64,000 nt of DNA from Azoarcus_F sp036734105 (lineage in GTDB: Bacteria > Pseudomonadota > Gammaproteobacteria > Burkholderiales > Rhodocyclaceae): positions 28,218-92,217 of the forward strand of contig DAIMZH010000009.1 of the NCBI GenBank assembly GCA_036734105.1, given 5' to 3'. Position 1 is the stretch's first letter. Each line of letters starts with the position of its first letter. The notes under the pieces were generated by a model, which saw nothing but the letters and a program-made list of their open reading frames with translations, was not told the DNA's origin and searched no databases. Positions 1-9,135 of this stretch are shown here, in pieces. The position numbers were made by a program, and so were the translations under genes.

Positions 1-1
1 G

Positions 2-1155
2 CTGAGCTATCTGCATGACGAAATCAGCACTGCGCTGGCACAGCAACTCGACCTGGAAGACCTCATCGCCTCGGTGCAACACCTGGAACTGGACGACCTG
101 GTCGACCTGATCCAGACGCTGCCACAGGAGCTTGGCAGCAAACTGGTGCACGCCACAGGCGGGACACGGCGCGAACAGCTCGAATCAATGCTGTCCTACC
201 CGGAGGAGTCGGCTGGCGGCCTGATGAACGCCGACGCCATCGAAGTCCGTGCCGACGTCAAGGCCGGCACCGTTTTGCGCTACCTCCGTCTGCTCGAAAC
301 CCTACCCCCCAGACCGACATGCTGATGGTGGTCGACCGCGCCGGGCGCTATCAGGGGGCACTGCGGCTGTCTGCCCTGGTTACCGCCAGCCTCGACAGCA
401 GCGTCGCGGCGCTGATACACAGCGACATTGCCGGCATCCCGGTCGACACCAACAGCCAAGAGGTCGCACGCATCTTTCAGGACCTCGACCTGCTGTCTGC
501 CCCGGTGGTTGACGATCAACAACGCCTGATTGGCCGCATCACCGTAGACGACGTGGTCGACCTGATCCGCGAAGAATCCGATCGCACTGTCATGCAGATG
601 GCCGGCCTTGACGACGAAGCCGACATGTTTGCGCCAGTGCTGATCAGCGCCAGGCGGCGTGCGGTATGGCTAGGCATCAATCTGATCACCGCCTTTCTCG
701 CCGCCTGGGTCATCGGCCAGTTTCAGGGCACACTCGAACAACTGGTCGCGCTGGCGGTGCTGATGCCCATCGTCGCCAGCACGGGCGGCATTGCCGGCAG
801 CCAGACGCTCACCCTGGTGATCCGCGGGCTGGCGCTCAAACAAGTGCAAAAAGGCAACATACGCATACTGCTCAATCGTGAGGTCGGCGTGTCCATCCTC
901 AACGGTGTGCTATGGGCCGTGGTGGTAGCTGCCCTGGCCATTGTCTGGTTTGGCGACTGGGGCATTGGCGGCGTCATTGCCGTCGCGATTTTGCTCAACC
1001 TGTTATGTGCTGCACTTGCAGGCCTGGCCATTCCGCTAATTCTCGAACGCTTGGGAATAGACCCCGCGCTGGCCGGCAGCGTCATCCTCACCACGGTCAC
1101 CGACGTGGTTGGCTTTTTCGCCTTCCTCGGCCTCGCCACCGTGCTTCTGATATAG
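2..1155 (+). pseudogene. mgtE: MgtE-type magnesium transporter, 5' truncated by window edge, frameshifted
   Basis: MgtE is a homodimeric Mg2+ channel of the inner membrane with a cytoplasmic N domain, paired CBS domains and a five-helix membrane domain. The reading frame is open from base 2 and carries N-domain and first CBS residues (including PEESAGGLM, typical of MgtE). It then hits TGA at 323-325 just after a run of six C at 305-310. Family-like sequence resumes one frame over (TDMLMVVDRAGR) with the second CBS domain and a C-terminal membrane domain containing the hydrophobic stretches expected for MgtE, ending FLGLATVLLI. One additional C in the run would join the frames into an uninterrupted protein. 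The gene is therefore either a recent pseudogene or carries a homopolymer sequencing error. Identity is firm; functionality is open. Confidence 0.85.
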
Positions 1156-1663
1156 CCATGCGCAGGCAAAGCGCAAAGCCACGTTAGCGAGCCCGCCGAC
1201 GTGGCACAGGGTGGAATCATGCAGCATCGTCGGCCTGCCTGCCCAACATCCCGCCGGTTTGCTATACAAGCCCACAGCGCGTATCCTGAGCGGCGATATT
1301 CAGGTCGCTGCCCTTTGTTTGCGGACAACGCACGCAGTCACGCCGCAAGCTTTTTGCATATCTCCCCTCGCCTTCCTGGTCTCGCCCCAAGCACTGGCCT
1401 GACCAGAACAACAACAGTCGAGGGGATTCCAAAGCTGTGCCCCGATCCGTCCGTTGCCACCCTGGCCTGCACCAACAGCGCCAAAACTCGCGGCGCCAGA
1501 CTACCCATCACCGGCAGCACGAAACAGGCCAACCCGCAGCACCTTGACGCGACGCCCCATCAAACCTTAAACGGCTTGATCAACACCAGGCACGCCAATC
1601 CTCTGAGCTGGCCGCAGCCTTCCCTGCCCACAGCCGTCGTTTCACTGCAACAAGGAGCCAATC
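1156..1663. other. 508-bp intergenic stretch with one hairpin, no convincing gene
   Basis: No reading frame here has a plausible start, ribosome site or protein-like composition. The only structure I see is an inverted repeat GCCACGT (1178-1184) / ACGTGGC (1199-1205) shortly after mgtE. It lacks a T-tract on the plus strand, so it is not a classical terminator. On the minus strand the same bases encode a peptide fragment (HVGGLANVALRF) of a kind I associate with dispersed intergenic repeats in related betaproteobacteria. That association is from memory and unverified. Confidence 0.4.
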
Positions 1664-2026
1664 ATGAGCAACACAATTCAGCGCACCGAACTCAAGACCC
1701 ATTACTACACCCCGGTACACTGCCCCTTTTGCGGCACCCGGGTGATGGGCGCCGATCCTGCTGACGAAACACGCATCACCGCCTGTGAGCACACCTTGTT
1801 CATCGCCCATGACATGGCTTTTGAATACCGCTCCGAGCGTCTCAACAAAAACCTCAACCTCAACGGCCTGGACGACCGCGAGGTCGAAGAGCGCTTTCTG
1901 CGCGAAGAAGGCGGAATCGACGCACTCACCGATCAGGTAAGATTGGCAGACGCCATCAAGGTTGCCGCCTACGCTCCAGCGCCGTCAGCATACGGCTCAT
2001 ACTACGGCTTTGCCCCCACTCTATGA
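1664..2026 (+). CDS. Small hypothetical protein with zinc-ribbon-like CxxC
   Basis: A 120-residue protein that I do not recognise. The start is supported by the AAGGAG ribosome site 8 bases upstream. Near the N-terminus it has HCPFCG and then TACEHTLF about 22 residues on, so two or three cysteines plus histidines could bind a metal, although a full C4 set is not present. The middle is charged and helical (LNLNGLDDREVEERFLREE) and the C-terminus is rich in Ala, Pro, Tyr and Gly. Its stop overlaps the start of the following methyltransferase (ATGA), so the two are very likely co-transcribed and translationally coupled. Function unknown. Confidence 0.7.
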   Translation: MSNTIQRTELKTHYYTPVHCPFCGTRVMGADPADETRITACEHTLFIAHDMAFEYRSERLNKNLNLNGLDDREVEERFLREEGGIDALTDQVRLADAIKVAAYAPAPSAYGSYYGFAPTL

Positions 2027-3063
2027 ACGACACTGCCCCCGCCCCCGCCCCCGCATCCCTGTCAGAGCGGCTGCTGGCCGCATACTCTGCGCGTCAGTCG
2101 CTGATTGCTCGTTGCGCTGCCGAAGACACCACCGCCTATCGCCTGTTCCATGGCAGTGCCGAAGCCTGCAGCGGGCTCACCATAGACCGCTACGGCGATG
2201 TCCTGCTCATTCAAAGTTTTCATCGACCGCTGACAGCAGCGGAATTCGACGAAATCGAGGCCTTTTACGCCTCCAGACAGCCGGGGCTGCTGGCCATCTA
2301 CAACGACCGCAGCGGCAGCAATTCGCGCATCTCGAATCAGCTCCCCGACGACACCATGAAACTGGCCGAGCAAGCACGCTCGTTCAGCGAGAACGGCGTC
2401 AACTACCGCTTCCGCGCCCGCCATGCAGGGCAAGACCCCTGGCTGTTTCTCGACCTCCGCGCGGCGCGCAAGCGCGTCATGCAAGACGCCAAAGGCAAGA
2501 GCGTGCTGAACCTCTTCGCCTACACCTGCGGCGTCGGCATCGCCGCTGCGGTAGCCGGTGCGCGAGAAGTCATCAACATCGACTTCTCCGAATCCGCCCT
2601 CAACGTCGGCAAGGAAAACGCCGGCCTCAACACCATCCCGATCTCGGTGCGCTTCATCAAGAGCGACTTCTTCCCGGCGGCGCGGCAGTATTCGGGGATA
2701 GGCCAGAGCCAGATCGTGCGGCGAAAAAAGTTGCCCCCCTTTCCAAAGCTCACACCACAGAAGTTTGATCTGGTTTTTCTCGATCCGCCACAGCACGCCA
2801 AAAGCGCCTACGGCGTCGTCGACCTGATCAACGACTATTCCGCCGTATTCAAGCCTGCCCTGCTGGCCACCGCCGAAGGCGGCACGCTGTATTGCTGTAA
2901 CAATGTCGGCCAGGTGGACAGACAAGCCTGGCTCGACCAACTGGAACGCAGCGCCCGCAAAGCTGGACGCCCGATCCGCGAGGCAGAATGGATCACCCCG
3001 GAAGAAGACTTTCCGAGCTACGACGCCAATCCGCCACTGAAGATACTGCGTCTATCGGTGTAA
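2023..3063 (+). CDS. RlmI-type class I SAM-dependent RNA methyltransferase
   Basis: A 346-residue protein resembling RlmI-like 23S rRNA cytosine-5 methyltransferases. The N-terminal part has the family-typical RLFHGSAEACSGLTIDRYGD. The Rossmann domain begins with VLNLFAYTCGVGIAAA (SAM-binding motif I), continues with an acidic residue at INIDFSES (motif II), and has motif IV as FLDPPQHAKS. Between motif II/III and FLDPP lies an insertion of about 20 residues (around GIGQSQIVRRKKLPPF) that I do not expect in the family. The usual N-terminal PUA domain appears absent or reduced, so the exact target base cannot be assigned. It starts inside the stop codon of the preceding small gene. Confidence 0.8.
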   Translation: MNDTAPAPAPASLSERLLAAYSARQSLIARCAAEDTTAYRLFHGSAEACSGLTIDRYGDVLLIQSFHRPLTAAEFDEIEAFYASRQPGLLAIYNDRSGSNSRISNQLPDDTMKLAEQARSFSENGVNYRFRARHAGQDPWLFLDLRAARKRVMQDAKGKSVLNLFAYTCGVGIAAAVAGAREVINIDFSESALNVGKENAGLNTIPISVRFIKSDFFPAARQYSGIGQSQIVRRKKLPPFPKLTPQKFDLVFLDPPQHAKSAYGVVDLINDYSAVFKPALLATAEGGTLYCCNNVGQVDRQAWLDQLERSARKAGRPIREAEWITPEEDFPSYDANPPLKILRLSV

Positions 3064-3091
3064 GGGCTTGGATTGGCTCCGGTTCGACAGG

Positions 3092-3676
3092 CTACTCGCC
3101 CTCGCCGCCCTGCGGTGAGTGCTCCAGGCGATCCAGATCGAAGCCGCTCGCCTCAAGCCTGTTCAGCAGTTGCCGGTAGGCTTCGGGGTCGACCTCGGGG
3201 GTTCTGGATAACACCCACAGATATTCGCGCTTGGGTTCGCTGACAGCGACGAGTTGATAATCCGCGTCCAGATCGATTATCCAGTAGTCGCCCCACACGA
3301 CCGGCAGAAAGGACAGCCACGCCGGTGCAAAGCGGACCTTGAGTCTGGGCGAGTCTGACGACCCGACCTGGCGGGCAAGCCCGACCGCTTCGGACAGCGA
3401 TCCATCCCCCTCCGCACATCGGTTGATGACCTCGATGCGGCCGTCCTCACGCAGGCGGTACTCCGCACGAGTATTGCTCGCGCAGTGCTTCTGAAAACGG
3501 TTGGGGTACTTGGCGATCTCATACCAGATACCAAGATAGCGAGGCACATCAAGCGTGGGAATAGCCTGCAGGGCCTGCCTGTCCGCACTTGCGGCGACGG
3601 GCAAGCCGCCGACGAGAAGGACGAGGGCAAATGCCAGCGTCGCGATTGTCGCTTTCCTGGTTTTCATGATCTTCAT
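3092..3676 (-). CDS. blc: Bacterial lipocalin (Blc/apolipoprotein D-like)
   Basis: A 194-residue secreted lipocalin; this family binds lipids or other hydrophobic ligands in the periplasm or outer membrane. The N-terminus has positive charges followed by a hydrophobic segment (ATLAFALVLLVGGLPVAASA) with an AxA-type cleavage site. No lipobox cysteine is evident, so it is probably soluble rather than a lipoprotein like E. coli Blc. The first lipocalin signature is clear (YLGIWYEIAKYPNRFQ), followed by CASNTRAEYRL, DYWIIDLDADYQLVAVSEP and YLWVLSRTP, the standard Blc motif order. The ATG at 3676 is chosen because it directly precedes the charged signal-peptide start; an upstream start at 3703 is possible. 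Confidence 0.88.
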   Translation of the reverse strand: MKIMKTRKATIATLAFALVLLVGGLPVAASADRQALQAIPTLDVPRYLGIWYEIAKYPNRFQKHCASNTRAEYRLREDGRIEVINRCAEGDGSLSEAVGLARQVGSSDSPRLKVRFAPAWLSFLPVVWGDYWIIDLDADYQLVAVSEPKREYLWVLSRTPEVDPEAYRQLLNRLEASGFDLDRLEHSPQGGEGE

Positions 3677-3796
3677 GATGACTGTGACCTCGCTGCCGCG
3701 CACGCGTTCCAGTCAGATGCCCAAGGCCTTGCTGCCTTGGGTCCGGGTTGCCCGTTGCAGATTCACCACTATTGGTGGCCCAGGTTCGACAGCGCC

Positions 3797-6700
3797 CTAC
3801 GGCTGCCAGCGCAGGTCAAGCGTGAAGGGGAACTTCGGGTTCAGGGGCTCGGGGTTGATTTCCATCGGACCCGGTGTATGGCCATGAGACCAGAAACGGG
3901 CAAAGCGCCGCGCTTCGGCCTCGTTGGCGTTGACCGGGAAGGTGTCGTAGCTGCGTCCGCCAGGGTGCGAAACATGATATATGCATCCCCCGATGGCTTT
4001 GCCCACCCAGGTGTCGACAATGTCGAACGTGAGTGGTGCGTGCACACCGATGGTCGGATGCAGTCCGGATGGAGGGCTCCAGGCGCGGTAACGCACGCCA
4101 GCGACATACTCGCCATGTGTGCCGGTGGGGTGCAGCGGCACCGGACGGCCGTTGCAGGTGACGATATGCCGGCCATCAGTGAGGCCCCGAACGCGAACCT
4201 GCAGCCGTTCGACTGAGGAGTCGACATAGCGCGCCGTGCCGCCACCGCTCATCTCCTCACCGAGCACGTTCCAGGGTTCTATGGCCTGACGCAGTTCCAG
4301 TTCGACACCTTCGTACACCACCGTGCCGTAGCGCGGGAAGCGGAACTCGATGAAGGGCTCAAACCAGCTTTCGTCAAAGTCGTAGCCTGCCTTTTGCAGG
4401 TCGCGCGCAACATCGCGGATATCCTGTGCGACAAAGTGCGGCAGCATCCAGCGATCATGCAACTGGGTGCCCCAGTGCACCAGCTTGCCGCGCCAGGGTT
4501 CGCGCCAGAAGCGCGCAACCAGCGCGCGCAGCAACACCATCTGACACAGATTCATCTGCGCATGCGGCGGCATTTCAAAGGCACGGAACTCGACCAGACC
4601 GAGGCGACCGGTTGGTCCGTCGGGCGAGTACAGCTTGTCTATCGAGAATTCGGCGCGGTGCGTGTTGCCGGTCAGGTCGACCAGCAGGTTGCGCAACAGT
4701 CGGTCGACCAACCACGGGCGACTGCTCTCCTCGGTGTCGGGCAAAACCTTGTCCATCTGCTGAAAGGCGATGGCCAGTTCGTAAAGATTATCGTCGCGCG
4801 CTTCGTCTGCACGCGGCGCCTGGCTGGTGGGGCCGATGAAGGTGCCGGAGAACAGATAAGACAGCGCCGGGTGGTTTTGCCAGTAGGTGATCAGGCTCTT
4901 GAGCACGTCTGGCCGACGCAACCACAGACTGTCGGCTGGGGTTGCGCCGCCGAGCGTGACATGGTTGCCGCCGCCAGTGCCGGTGTGGCGGCCGTCGAGC
5001 ATGAACTTTTCGGTGCCCAGGCGGGACAGACGCGCCTCTTCGTACAACACGTGGGTGTTGGCGACGAGTTCTCGCCAACTGGACGCGGGATGCACATTCA
5101 CCTCGATGACACCCGGGTCGGGCGTGACCGCCAGCAGGCGCAGGCGCGGATCGCGGGGTGGCGTATAGCCCTCAAGTTGAACCGGCATTTGCAGCGCGGC
5201 CGCCGTGTTTTCGACCGCCGAGACCAGCGCCAGATAGTCCTCCAGCCGCAGGACCGGCGGCAGGAATACGTTCAGACGGCCCTTGCGAACTTCCACGCAC
5301 AGCGCAGTGTGGATGACCTCGCGCGCCTCGGGGTCGACCGCTGACGGCGCCTCGGGCTTGCCCTGCAAGGAAGCCGGGTTGCCAAGCTCGCCTCGCGGCT
5401 CGGACGGGTCGATCGGGAAGTCCGGCTCTTTGTCTTCCGGCAACACCCACGGCAACGAGTCTAGCGGCAGCCGCAGGCCGGCTGGCGAGTCGCCCGACAC
5501 CAGGTATAACTGTTCGCGCCGCAACGGCCAGCGGCTGGAGCGCCAGGCGCTCGGAGCCGGTTGAGGTGTCGATTGGCGGGTACCGGCGAGGGCTTCCACC
5601 GGCTTGAGCGGCAGCACGAAGGCGACCGGTTCAGCCAGCCCCTGCTGGATGTGACGAGCAAGACGACGGCGCTCGTCGGAGTCCTTGAGATTGACCTTCA
5701 ACGGATCGAGATTGACTGGCAGGCGCAGTTCTTCCTGCATCGAGGTCCAAACGTCCTCGTAGGCGGTGATGACGTAGCCCGGATGAACGCCAATGCGCTC
5801 GGCCAGTGTTGTGCAGAAACGCTTGGCTGCACCCGAATCGAAGCCGTAGTCGACGTCATCGTGGGCAATCAGCGCCGGATCGTGCCAGACTGGCGTACCA
5901 TCAATCCGCCAGTAGATACCCAAGGCCCAGCGCGGCAATGGCTCGCCTGGATACCATTTGCCTTGCCCGATGTGCAGCATGCCGCCAGGCGCAAAACGTT
6001 CCATCAGGCGCAGCGTGATCTGGCCAGCCAGTTCGCGTTTTTTGGGCGACAACGCGGTGAAGTTCCACTCCGGCCCTTCCATGTCGTCAATGGAAACAAA
6101 GGTTGGTTCACCACCATGGGTCAGGCGTACGTCGCGCGCGACGAGCTCTTCATCGACCTTGTCGCCAAGGGCGTTTATGGCCGACCACTGGGCTTCGGTG
6201 TAGGGCTTGGTAACACGCGGATCTTCGTGGATGCGCGTGACGCTCATCTCGAAACCGAACTCGCTGGTGGCCCGCCCGACGAAGGAGCCAATCACCGGCG
6301 CAGCGCTCTGCGGCATCGCCGAACACGCCAGCGGAATATGCCCCTCGCCCGCCAGCAGCCCGGAGGTTGGGTCGAGCCCGATCCACCCCGCGCCGGGCAC
6401 ATAGACCTCTGCCCAGGCATGCAGATCGGTGAAGTCCTTGTCGGTGCCGCTTGGCCCATCAAGCGCTTCGACGTCAGCCTTGAGCTGAATCAGATAGCCC
6501 GACACGAAGCGCGCAGCCAGACCCATGTGGCGCAGAATCTGCACCAACAACCAGCCCGTGTCGCGGCACGACCCACAAGCCTTCTCCAGCGTTTCCTCGG
6601 GGGTCTGGACGCCAGGCTCCATGCGCACCAGATAGGCAATGTCGTGCTGCAGTCGCCGATTTACATTGACCAGAAAATCCTGCGTGTGCAGGTCTGCCGT

Positions 6701-7117
6701 GAGCTCTTCGCGCCTCATCTTGTCGATCCATTCGGCCAGCATCGGCCCCGCCGGAAGCGGTTGCAGATAGGGCGCGAGTTCATGACGGAGTTGTTCGACG
6801 TAGTCAAACGGAAACTTCGTCGCATACTCTTCAATGAAGAAATCGAACGGGTTGATCACCGTCATGTCGGCAACCAGGTCCACCGTGACGACAAGCTCCT
6901 TCACCGGCTCCGGAAACACGAAACGACCAATATAGTTGCCGTAGGGGTCTTGCTGCCAGTTGATGAAATGCTTATCGGGCTCGACTGATAGCGAATACGA
7001 CAGAATGGGCGTGCGTGCGTGCGGCGCGGGCCTCAGGCGAACCTCGTGCGGAGAGAGGATTACCGGGTGGTCGTAGGTATAGCTGGTTCGGTGATGCAGA
7101 GCGACTCGGATGGCCAT
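3797..7117 (-). CDS. Transglutaminase-like/DUF2126 protein
   Basis: A very long (1106-residue) cytoplasmic-looking protein. Residues 1 to about 270 form an N-terminal beta domain plus a transglutaminase-like cysteine protease fold. The catalytic triad is visible as Cys in EKACGSCRDTGWLL, His in DLHAWAEVYVPGAGW and Asp in IGLDPTSG. The remainder matches the DUF2126 region that commonly follows, including GGEPTFVSIDD, GTGGGNHVTLGG and a Gly/Pro-rich middle. These proteins are often encoded beside alpha-E (DUF403) and circularly permuted ATP-grasp proteins; neither partner is present here, so it stands alone next to the lipocalin. Substrate unknown. The AAGGA at about 12 bases before the ATG supports the start. 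Confidence 0.85.
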   Translation of the reverse strand: MAIRVALHHRTSYTYDHPVILSPHEVRLRPAPHARTPILSYSLSVEPDKHFINWQQDPYGNYIGRFVFPEPVKELVVTVDLVADMTVINPFDFFIEEYATKFPFDYVEQLRHELAPYLQPLPAGPMLAEWIDKMRREELTADLHTQDFLVNVNRRLQHDIAYLVRMEPGVQTPEETLEKACGSCRDTGWLLVQILRHMGLAARFVSGYLIQLKADVEALDGPSGTDKDFTDLHAWAEVYVPGAGWIGLDPTSGLLAGEGHIPLACSAMPQSAAPVIGSFVGRATSEFGFEMSVTRIHEDPRVTKPYTEAQWSAINALGDKVDEELVARDVRLTHGGEPTFVSIDDMEGPEWNFTALSPKKRELAGQITLRLMERFAPGGMLHIGQGKWYPGEPLPRWALGIYWRIDGTPVWHDPALIAHDDVDYGFDSGAAKRFCTTLAERIGVHPGYVITAYEDVWTSMQEELRLPVNLDPLKVNLKDSDERRRLARHIQQGLAEPVAFVLPLKPVEALAGTRQSTPQPAPSAWRSSRWPLRREQLYLVSGDSPAGLRLPLDSLPWVLPEDKEPDFPIDPSEPRGELGNPASLQGKPEAPSAVDPEAREVIHTALCVEVRKGRLNVFLPPVLRLEDYLALVSAVENTAAALQMPVQLEGYTPPRDPRLRLLAVTPDPGVIEVNVHPASSWRELVANTHVLYEEARLSRLGTEKFMLDGRHTGTGGGNHVTLGGATPADSLWLRRPDVLKSLITYWQNHPALSYLFSGTFIGPTSQAPRADEARDDNLYELAIAFQQMDKVLPDTEESSRPWLVDRLLRNLLVDLTGNTHRAEFSIDKLYSPDGPTGRLGLVEFRAFEMPPHAQMNLCQMVLLRALVARFWREPWRGKLVHWGTQLHDRWMLPHFVAQDIRDVARDLQKAGYDFDESWFEPFIEFRFPRYGTVVYEGVELELRQAIEPWNVLGEEMSGGGTARYVDSSVERLQVRVRGLTDGRHIVTCNGRPVPLHPTGTHGEYVAGVRYRAWSPPSGLHPTIGVHAPLTFDIVDTWVGKAIGGCIYHVSHPGGRSYDTFPVNANEAEARRFARFWSHGHTPGPMEINPEPLNPKFPFTLDLRWQP

Positions 7118-7650
7118 GGGTAAGCAGTCCTTTAGCCAAAGGCCCGATTTGTAAAAGGTCTTCGGCCAGTGGTGGTGAAGTGCGAAACCATGAGGGACTC
7201 ACGGCCAGCAGGGGGAACGGATTTGTGAGTGAGTATCCGGCCACTAACTGGTGACGTCAATGCGTAATCTTGCCAACAGCTTGTCAGCGTTGAAACTGAT
7301 CTGCCAGTCGGCGTGCCGGGCATGCCGCTGGCAACAAGACGCAAAAAACCCGCAAAGCCTGTGTCTTTGCGGGTTTCACGGTATTCTTTGGCGGTGGGGC
7401 GGCAACTCCCGCCAAACTCCACCAACTCAGGGCATTCTTACTTGCAAATGCTGCTTAGAACATTCGCGGAAAGATGCCTGACCAGCCACAAGGCTATCAA
7501 ATGCGATGTGTTGTTGCATCAAAAGTCATGGCGCAGTTCGAATCCGAATCCCGCAGTCGAACCCAAATCCATATCGTTGCTAATTGCTGACTTGGCTTGT
7601 GGACGGAACAGCGCCTTCATGGACTCCCACCAACCCGTTCGGAGCCCTGC
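7118..7650. other. Intergenic left boundary of the tRNA-Ser island
   Basis: No protein-coding gene is supported here. The stretch contains the promoter region of the minus-strand transglutaminase gene, then the imperfect tRNA-flank repeat described separately (7343-7400), and then about 250 bases with no recognisable feature leading to the small HTH gene. Confidence 0.5.
7343..7400 (-). repeat. Left copy of tRNA-Ser 3' flank (candidate attachment-site remnant)
   Basis: On the minus strand this reads as a degraded tRNA 3' end (CCGCCA kept, more internal bases altered), a short spacer, and a hairpin terminator with stem AAACCCGC/GCGGGTTT followed by T residues. The same arrangement, mostly identical over about 58 bases, lies immediately downstream of the intact tRNA-Ser at 11273-11331. 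The two copies bracket about 3.9 kb of accessory genes, as expected for an element integrated at a tRNA 3' end. The internal tRNA part is poorly conserved, so this is a relic rather than a clean attachment site. Confidence 0.5.
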
Positions 7651-7851
7651 ATGGAAATCATTCATTTCAACCAACGAAACCTCGCCCAGCGCTGGAATGT
7701 CAGTGAGGCGACACTTGAACGCTGGCGAACTGAAGGGATCGGTCCCAAATATCTGAAACTCTGCGGTCGTGTGCTCTACCGCCTTGTCGATATCGAAGAG
7801 TATGAGTCCGCATGCCTCATGTCGTCCACCAGCAAGGCTGTCGCCGTTTGA
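7651..7851 (+). CDS. Small AlpA/excisionase-like HTH DNA-binding protein
   Basis: A 66-residue protein that starts MEIIHFNQRNLAQRWNVS and continues with ATLERWRTEGIGPKYLKL and RVLYRLVDIEEYE. This is the winged-helix pattern of MerR-like excisionase/AlpA proteins: a helix-turn-helix that reads 'row of helices, RW(R/K), G-P-x-(F/Y), G, V-x-Y, D-(I/V)-x-x-(Y/W)'. Such proteins activate or direct excision of integrated elements. It is the first gene inside the left island boundary, an appropriate place for an excisionase, but no intact integrase accompanies it. The stop lies 5 bases from the convergent Fic gene end. Confidence 0.7.
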   Translation: MEIIHFNQRNLAQRWNVSEATLERWRTEGIGPKYLKLCGRVLYRLVDIEEYESACLMSSTSKAVAV

Positions 7852-7856
7852 GCGTT

Positions 7857-8903
7857 TTAGCGCAGGTCGTACCAAACCCCTCGGCCACTGCCATGCTGGT
7901 TAAGTGTGCCGCGTTCGACCAAGGTTCGGAAGTGCTGCTTGAGCGTATTACGGCTGGCGTTGGTCAGCTTGATCGCTTCACCAATCGTGACACGACCATG
8001 TTCGCGGGCAAACTCGACGATCTGTAGCTGCAGTTCAGGCATGGCCGCCAGCACGATCTTCTCGCGCTCGACCTTCTTCTCCAGACGCCGCATCTGCTCG
8101 GCCAGGGAACGCAGAAAGAACACTAGCCACGGCTGCCAGTTGGGAGACTCCGTCCGGATCGTACCCTGCGTCTGGCGCAGTGCCAGGTAGTAGGCTTCCT
8201 TACCGTGCTCGATCACGCTTTCCAACGAACTGTACGGCACATAGGCGTACCCGGCCTGCAGCAGCAGGAGCGTGGTCAGCACCCGCGAGAGCCGCCCGTT
8301 GCCATCCTGGAAGGGATGAATCTCCAAAAATACGACGACGCAAAGCGCGATGATCAGCAGTGGATGCAGCCGGGCAGTCTCACGCTCCTGATTCACCCAT
8401 GCCACCATCTCCGTCATCAGGCGCGGCGTATCAAAGGGTGACGCGGTTTGAAACACGATACCGATCTGCGTGCCGGTTTCGTCGAACGCAGCGACGCTGT
8501 TCGAGTTGGTTTTGTAGTTACCGCGATGCCAAGTGTCCTTCTCGCTGTGACGCAGCAGGATCTGATGCAACTGCTTGATGTGGTTCTCGGTGAACGGGAT
8601 GGGCTGCCACGACGAGAACACCAAGTCCATCAGCTCGGCATAGCCAGCCACTTCCTGCTCATCGCGGGTGGCGAAGGATTTGATCTCCAGATTTGACAGC
8701 AGCTGCTCGACCTCGCGGTCGGACAACTTGCTGCCCTCAATGCGGGTGGAGGAGCCGATGCTCTCGATAGTAGCCACGCGACGCAGGGCTGACAAGCGGT
8801 CGGGCGCGAGTGTGCCCAAAGCACGCCAAGCGCCCTTGAACTCGTCGATCCTGGCAATCAGACTCAGGATCTCTGGGGTGATCTGGATGGAGTCGGTTTT
8901 CAT
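7857..8903 (-). CDS. Fic family protein (AMP-transferase), self-inhibited class
   Basis: A 348-residue Fic protein. Fic enzymes transfer AMP (or related groups) from a nucleotide to Ser/Thr/Tyr of target proteins. The active-site motif HPFQDGNGR is complete, with catalytic His at about residue 196. Upstream, around residue 52, SSTRIEG matches the inhibitory-helix consensus (S/T)xxxE(G/N); the Glu would block the gamma-phosphate of ATP, so an in-cis inhibited (class II) enzyme is expected. The C-terminal 80 residues (LQIVEFAREHGRVTIGEA...TLKQHFRTLVERGTL) look like a winged helix, suggesting DNA binding and autoregulation. The ATG at 8903 is chosen; a GTG sits one codon earlier. Three copies of an 8-base motif lie just upstream of the start. 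Confidence 0.9.
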   Translation of the reverse strand: MKTDSIQITPEILSLIARIDEFKGAWRALGTLAPDRLSALRRVATIESIGSSTRIEGSKLSDREVEQLLSNLEIKSFATRDEQEVAGYAELMDLVFSSWQPIPFTENHIKQLHQILLRHSEKDTWHRGNYKTNSNSVAAFDETGTQIGIVFQTASPFDTPRLMTEMVAWVNQERETARLHPLLIIALCVVVFLEIHPFQDGNGRLSRVLTTLLLLQAGYAYVPYSSLESVIEHGKEAYYLALRQTQGTIRTESPNWQPWLVFFLRSLAEQMRRLEKKVEREKIVLAAMPELQLQIVEFAREHGRVTIGEAIKLTNASRNTLKQHFRTLVERGTLNQHGSGRGVWYDLR

Positions 8904-8916
8904 CACGAACCAATAC

Positions 8917-8972
8917 TACACCCATTTACACCCAATAAAGAAGAAAACCATTCTCACGCCCGATTACACCCA
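8917..8972 (-). promoter_or_regulatory. Three direct repeats upstream of the Fic gene (candidate operator)
   Basis: TACACCCA occurs at 8917-8924, 8927-8934 and 8965-8972 on the plus strand (TGGGTGTA towards the Fic gene), each followed by A or AT. The first two are exactly 10 bases apart, one helical turn, and the third is 38 bases further out. They begin 14 bases upstream of the fic ATG. Given the winged-helix tail of the Fic protein, binding by Fic itself is a reasonable guess. Confidence 0.45.
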
Positions 8973-9135
8973 TTTCTTCGACTTATCCCGTAGTGTTGCG
9001 GAACATCGGGTGATTGACGTCTGACCCGATGGGTCGGAACGGGCGTGCAGGAGCACGCCCGCCCGGTAACACCCTTCCCGGCCGAAGGCGGCCCGGTCAC
9101 GCACGTTCCATTTGAATTTTTGAATGGAGCGCATC

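Noticed and set aside
1201..1764. 187-codon plus-strand frame before the zinc-ribbon gene
   Set aside because: Composition is random-like, it overlaps the well-supported gene at 1664, and there is no ribosome site.
2062..2940. 292-codon minus-strand frame opposite the methyltransferase
   Set aside because: The plus-strand gene has SAM and catalytic motifs; the antisense frame shows none.
4394..6988. Long plus-strand open frames opposite the transglutaminase gene
   Set aside because: They mirror a high-GC coding strand, have low-complexity Arg/Gln/His-rich translations and lack ribosome sites; the minus-strand protein has clear domains.
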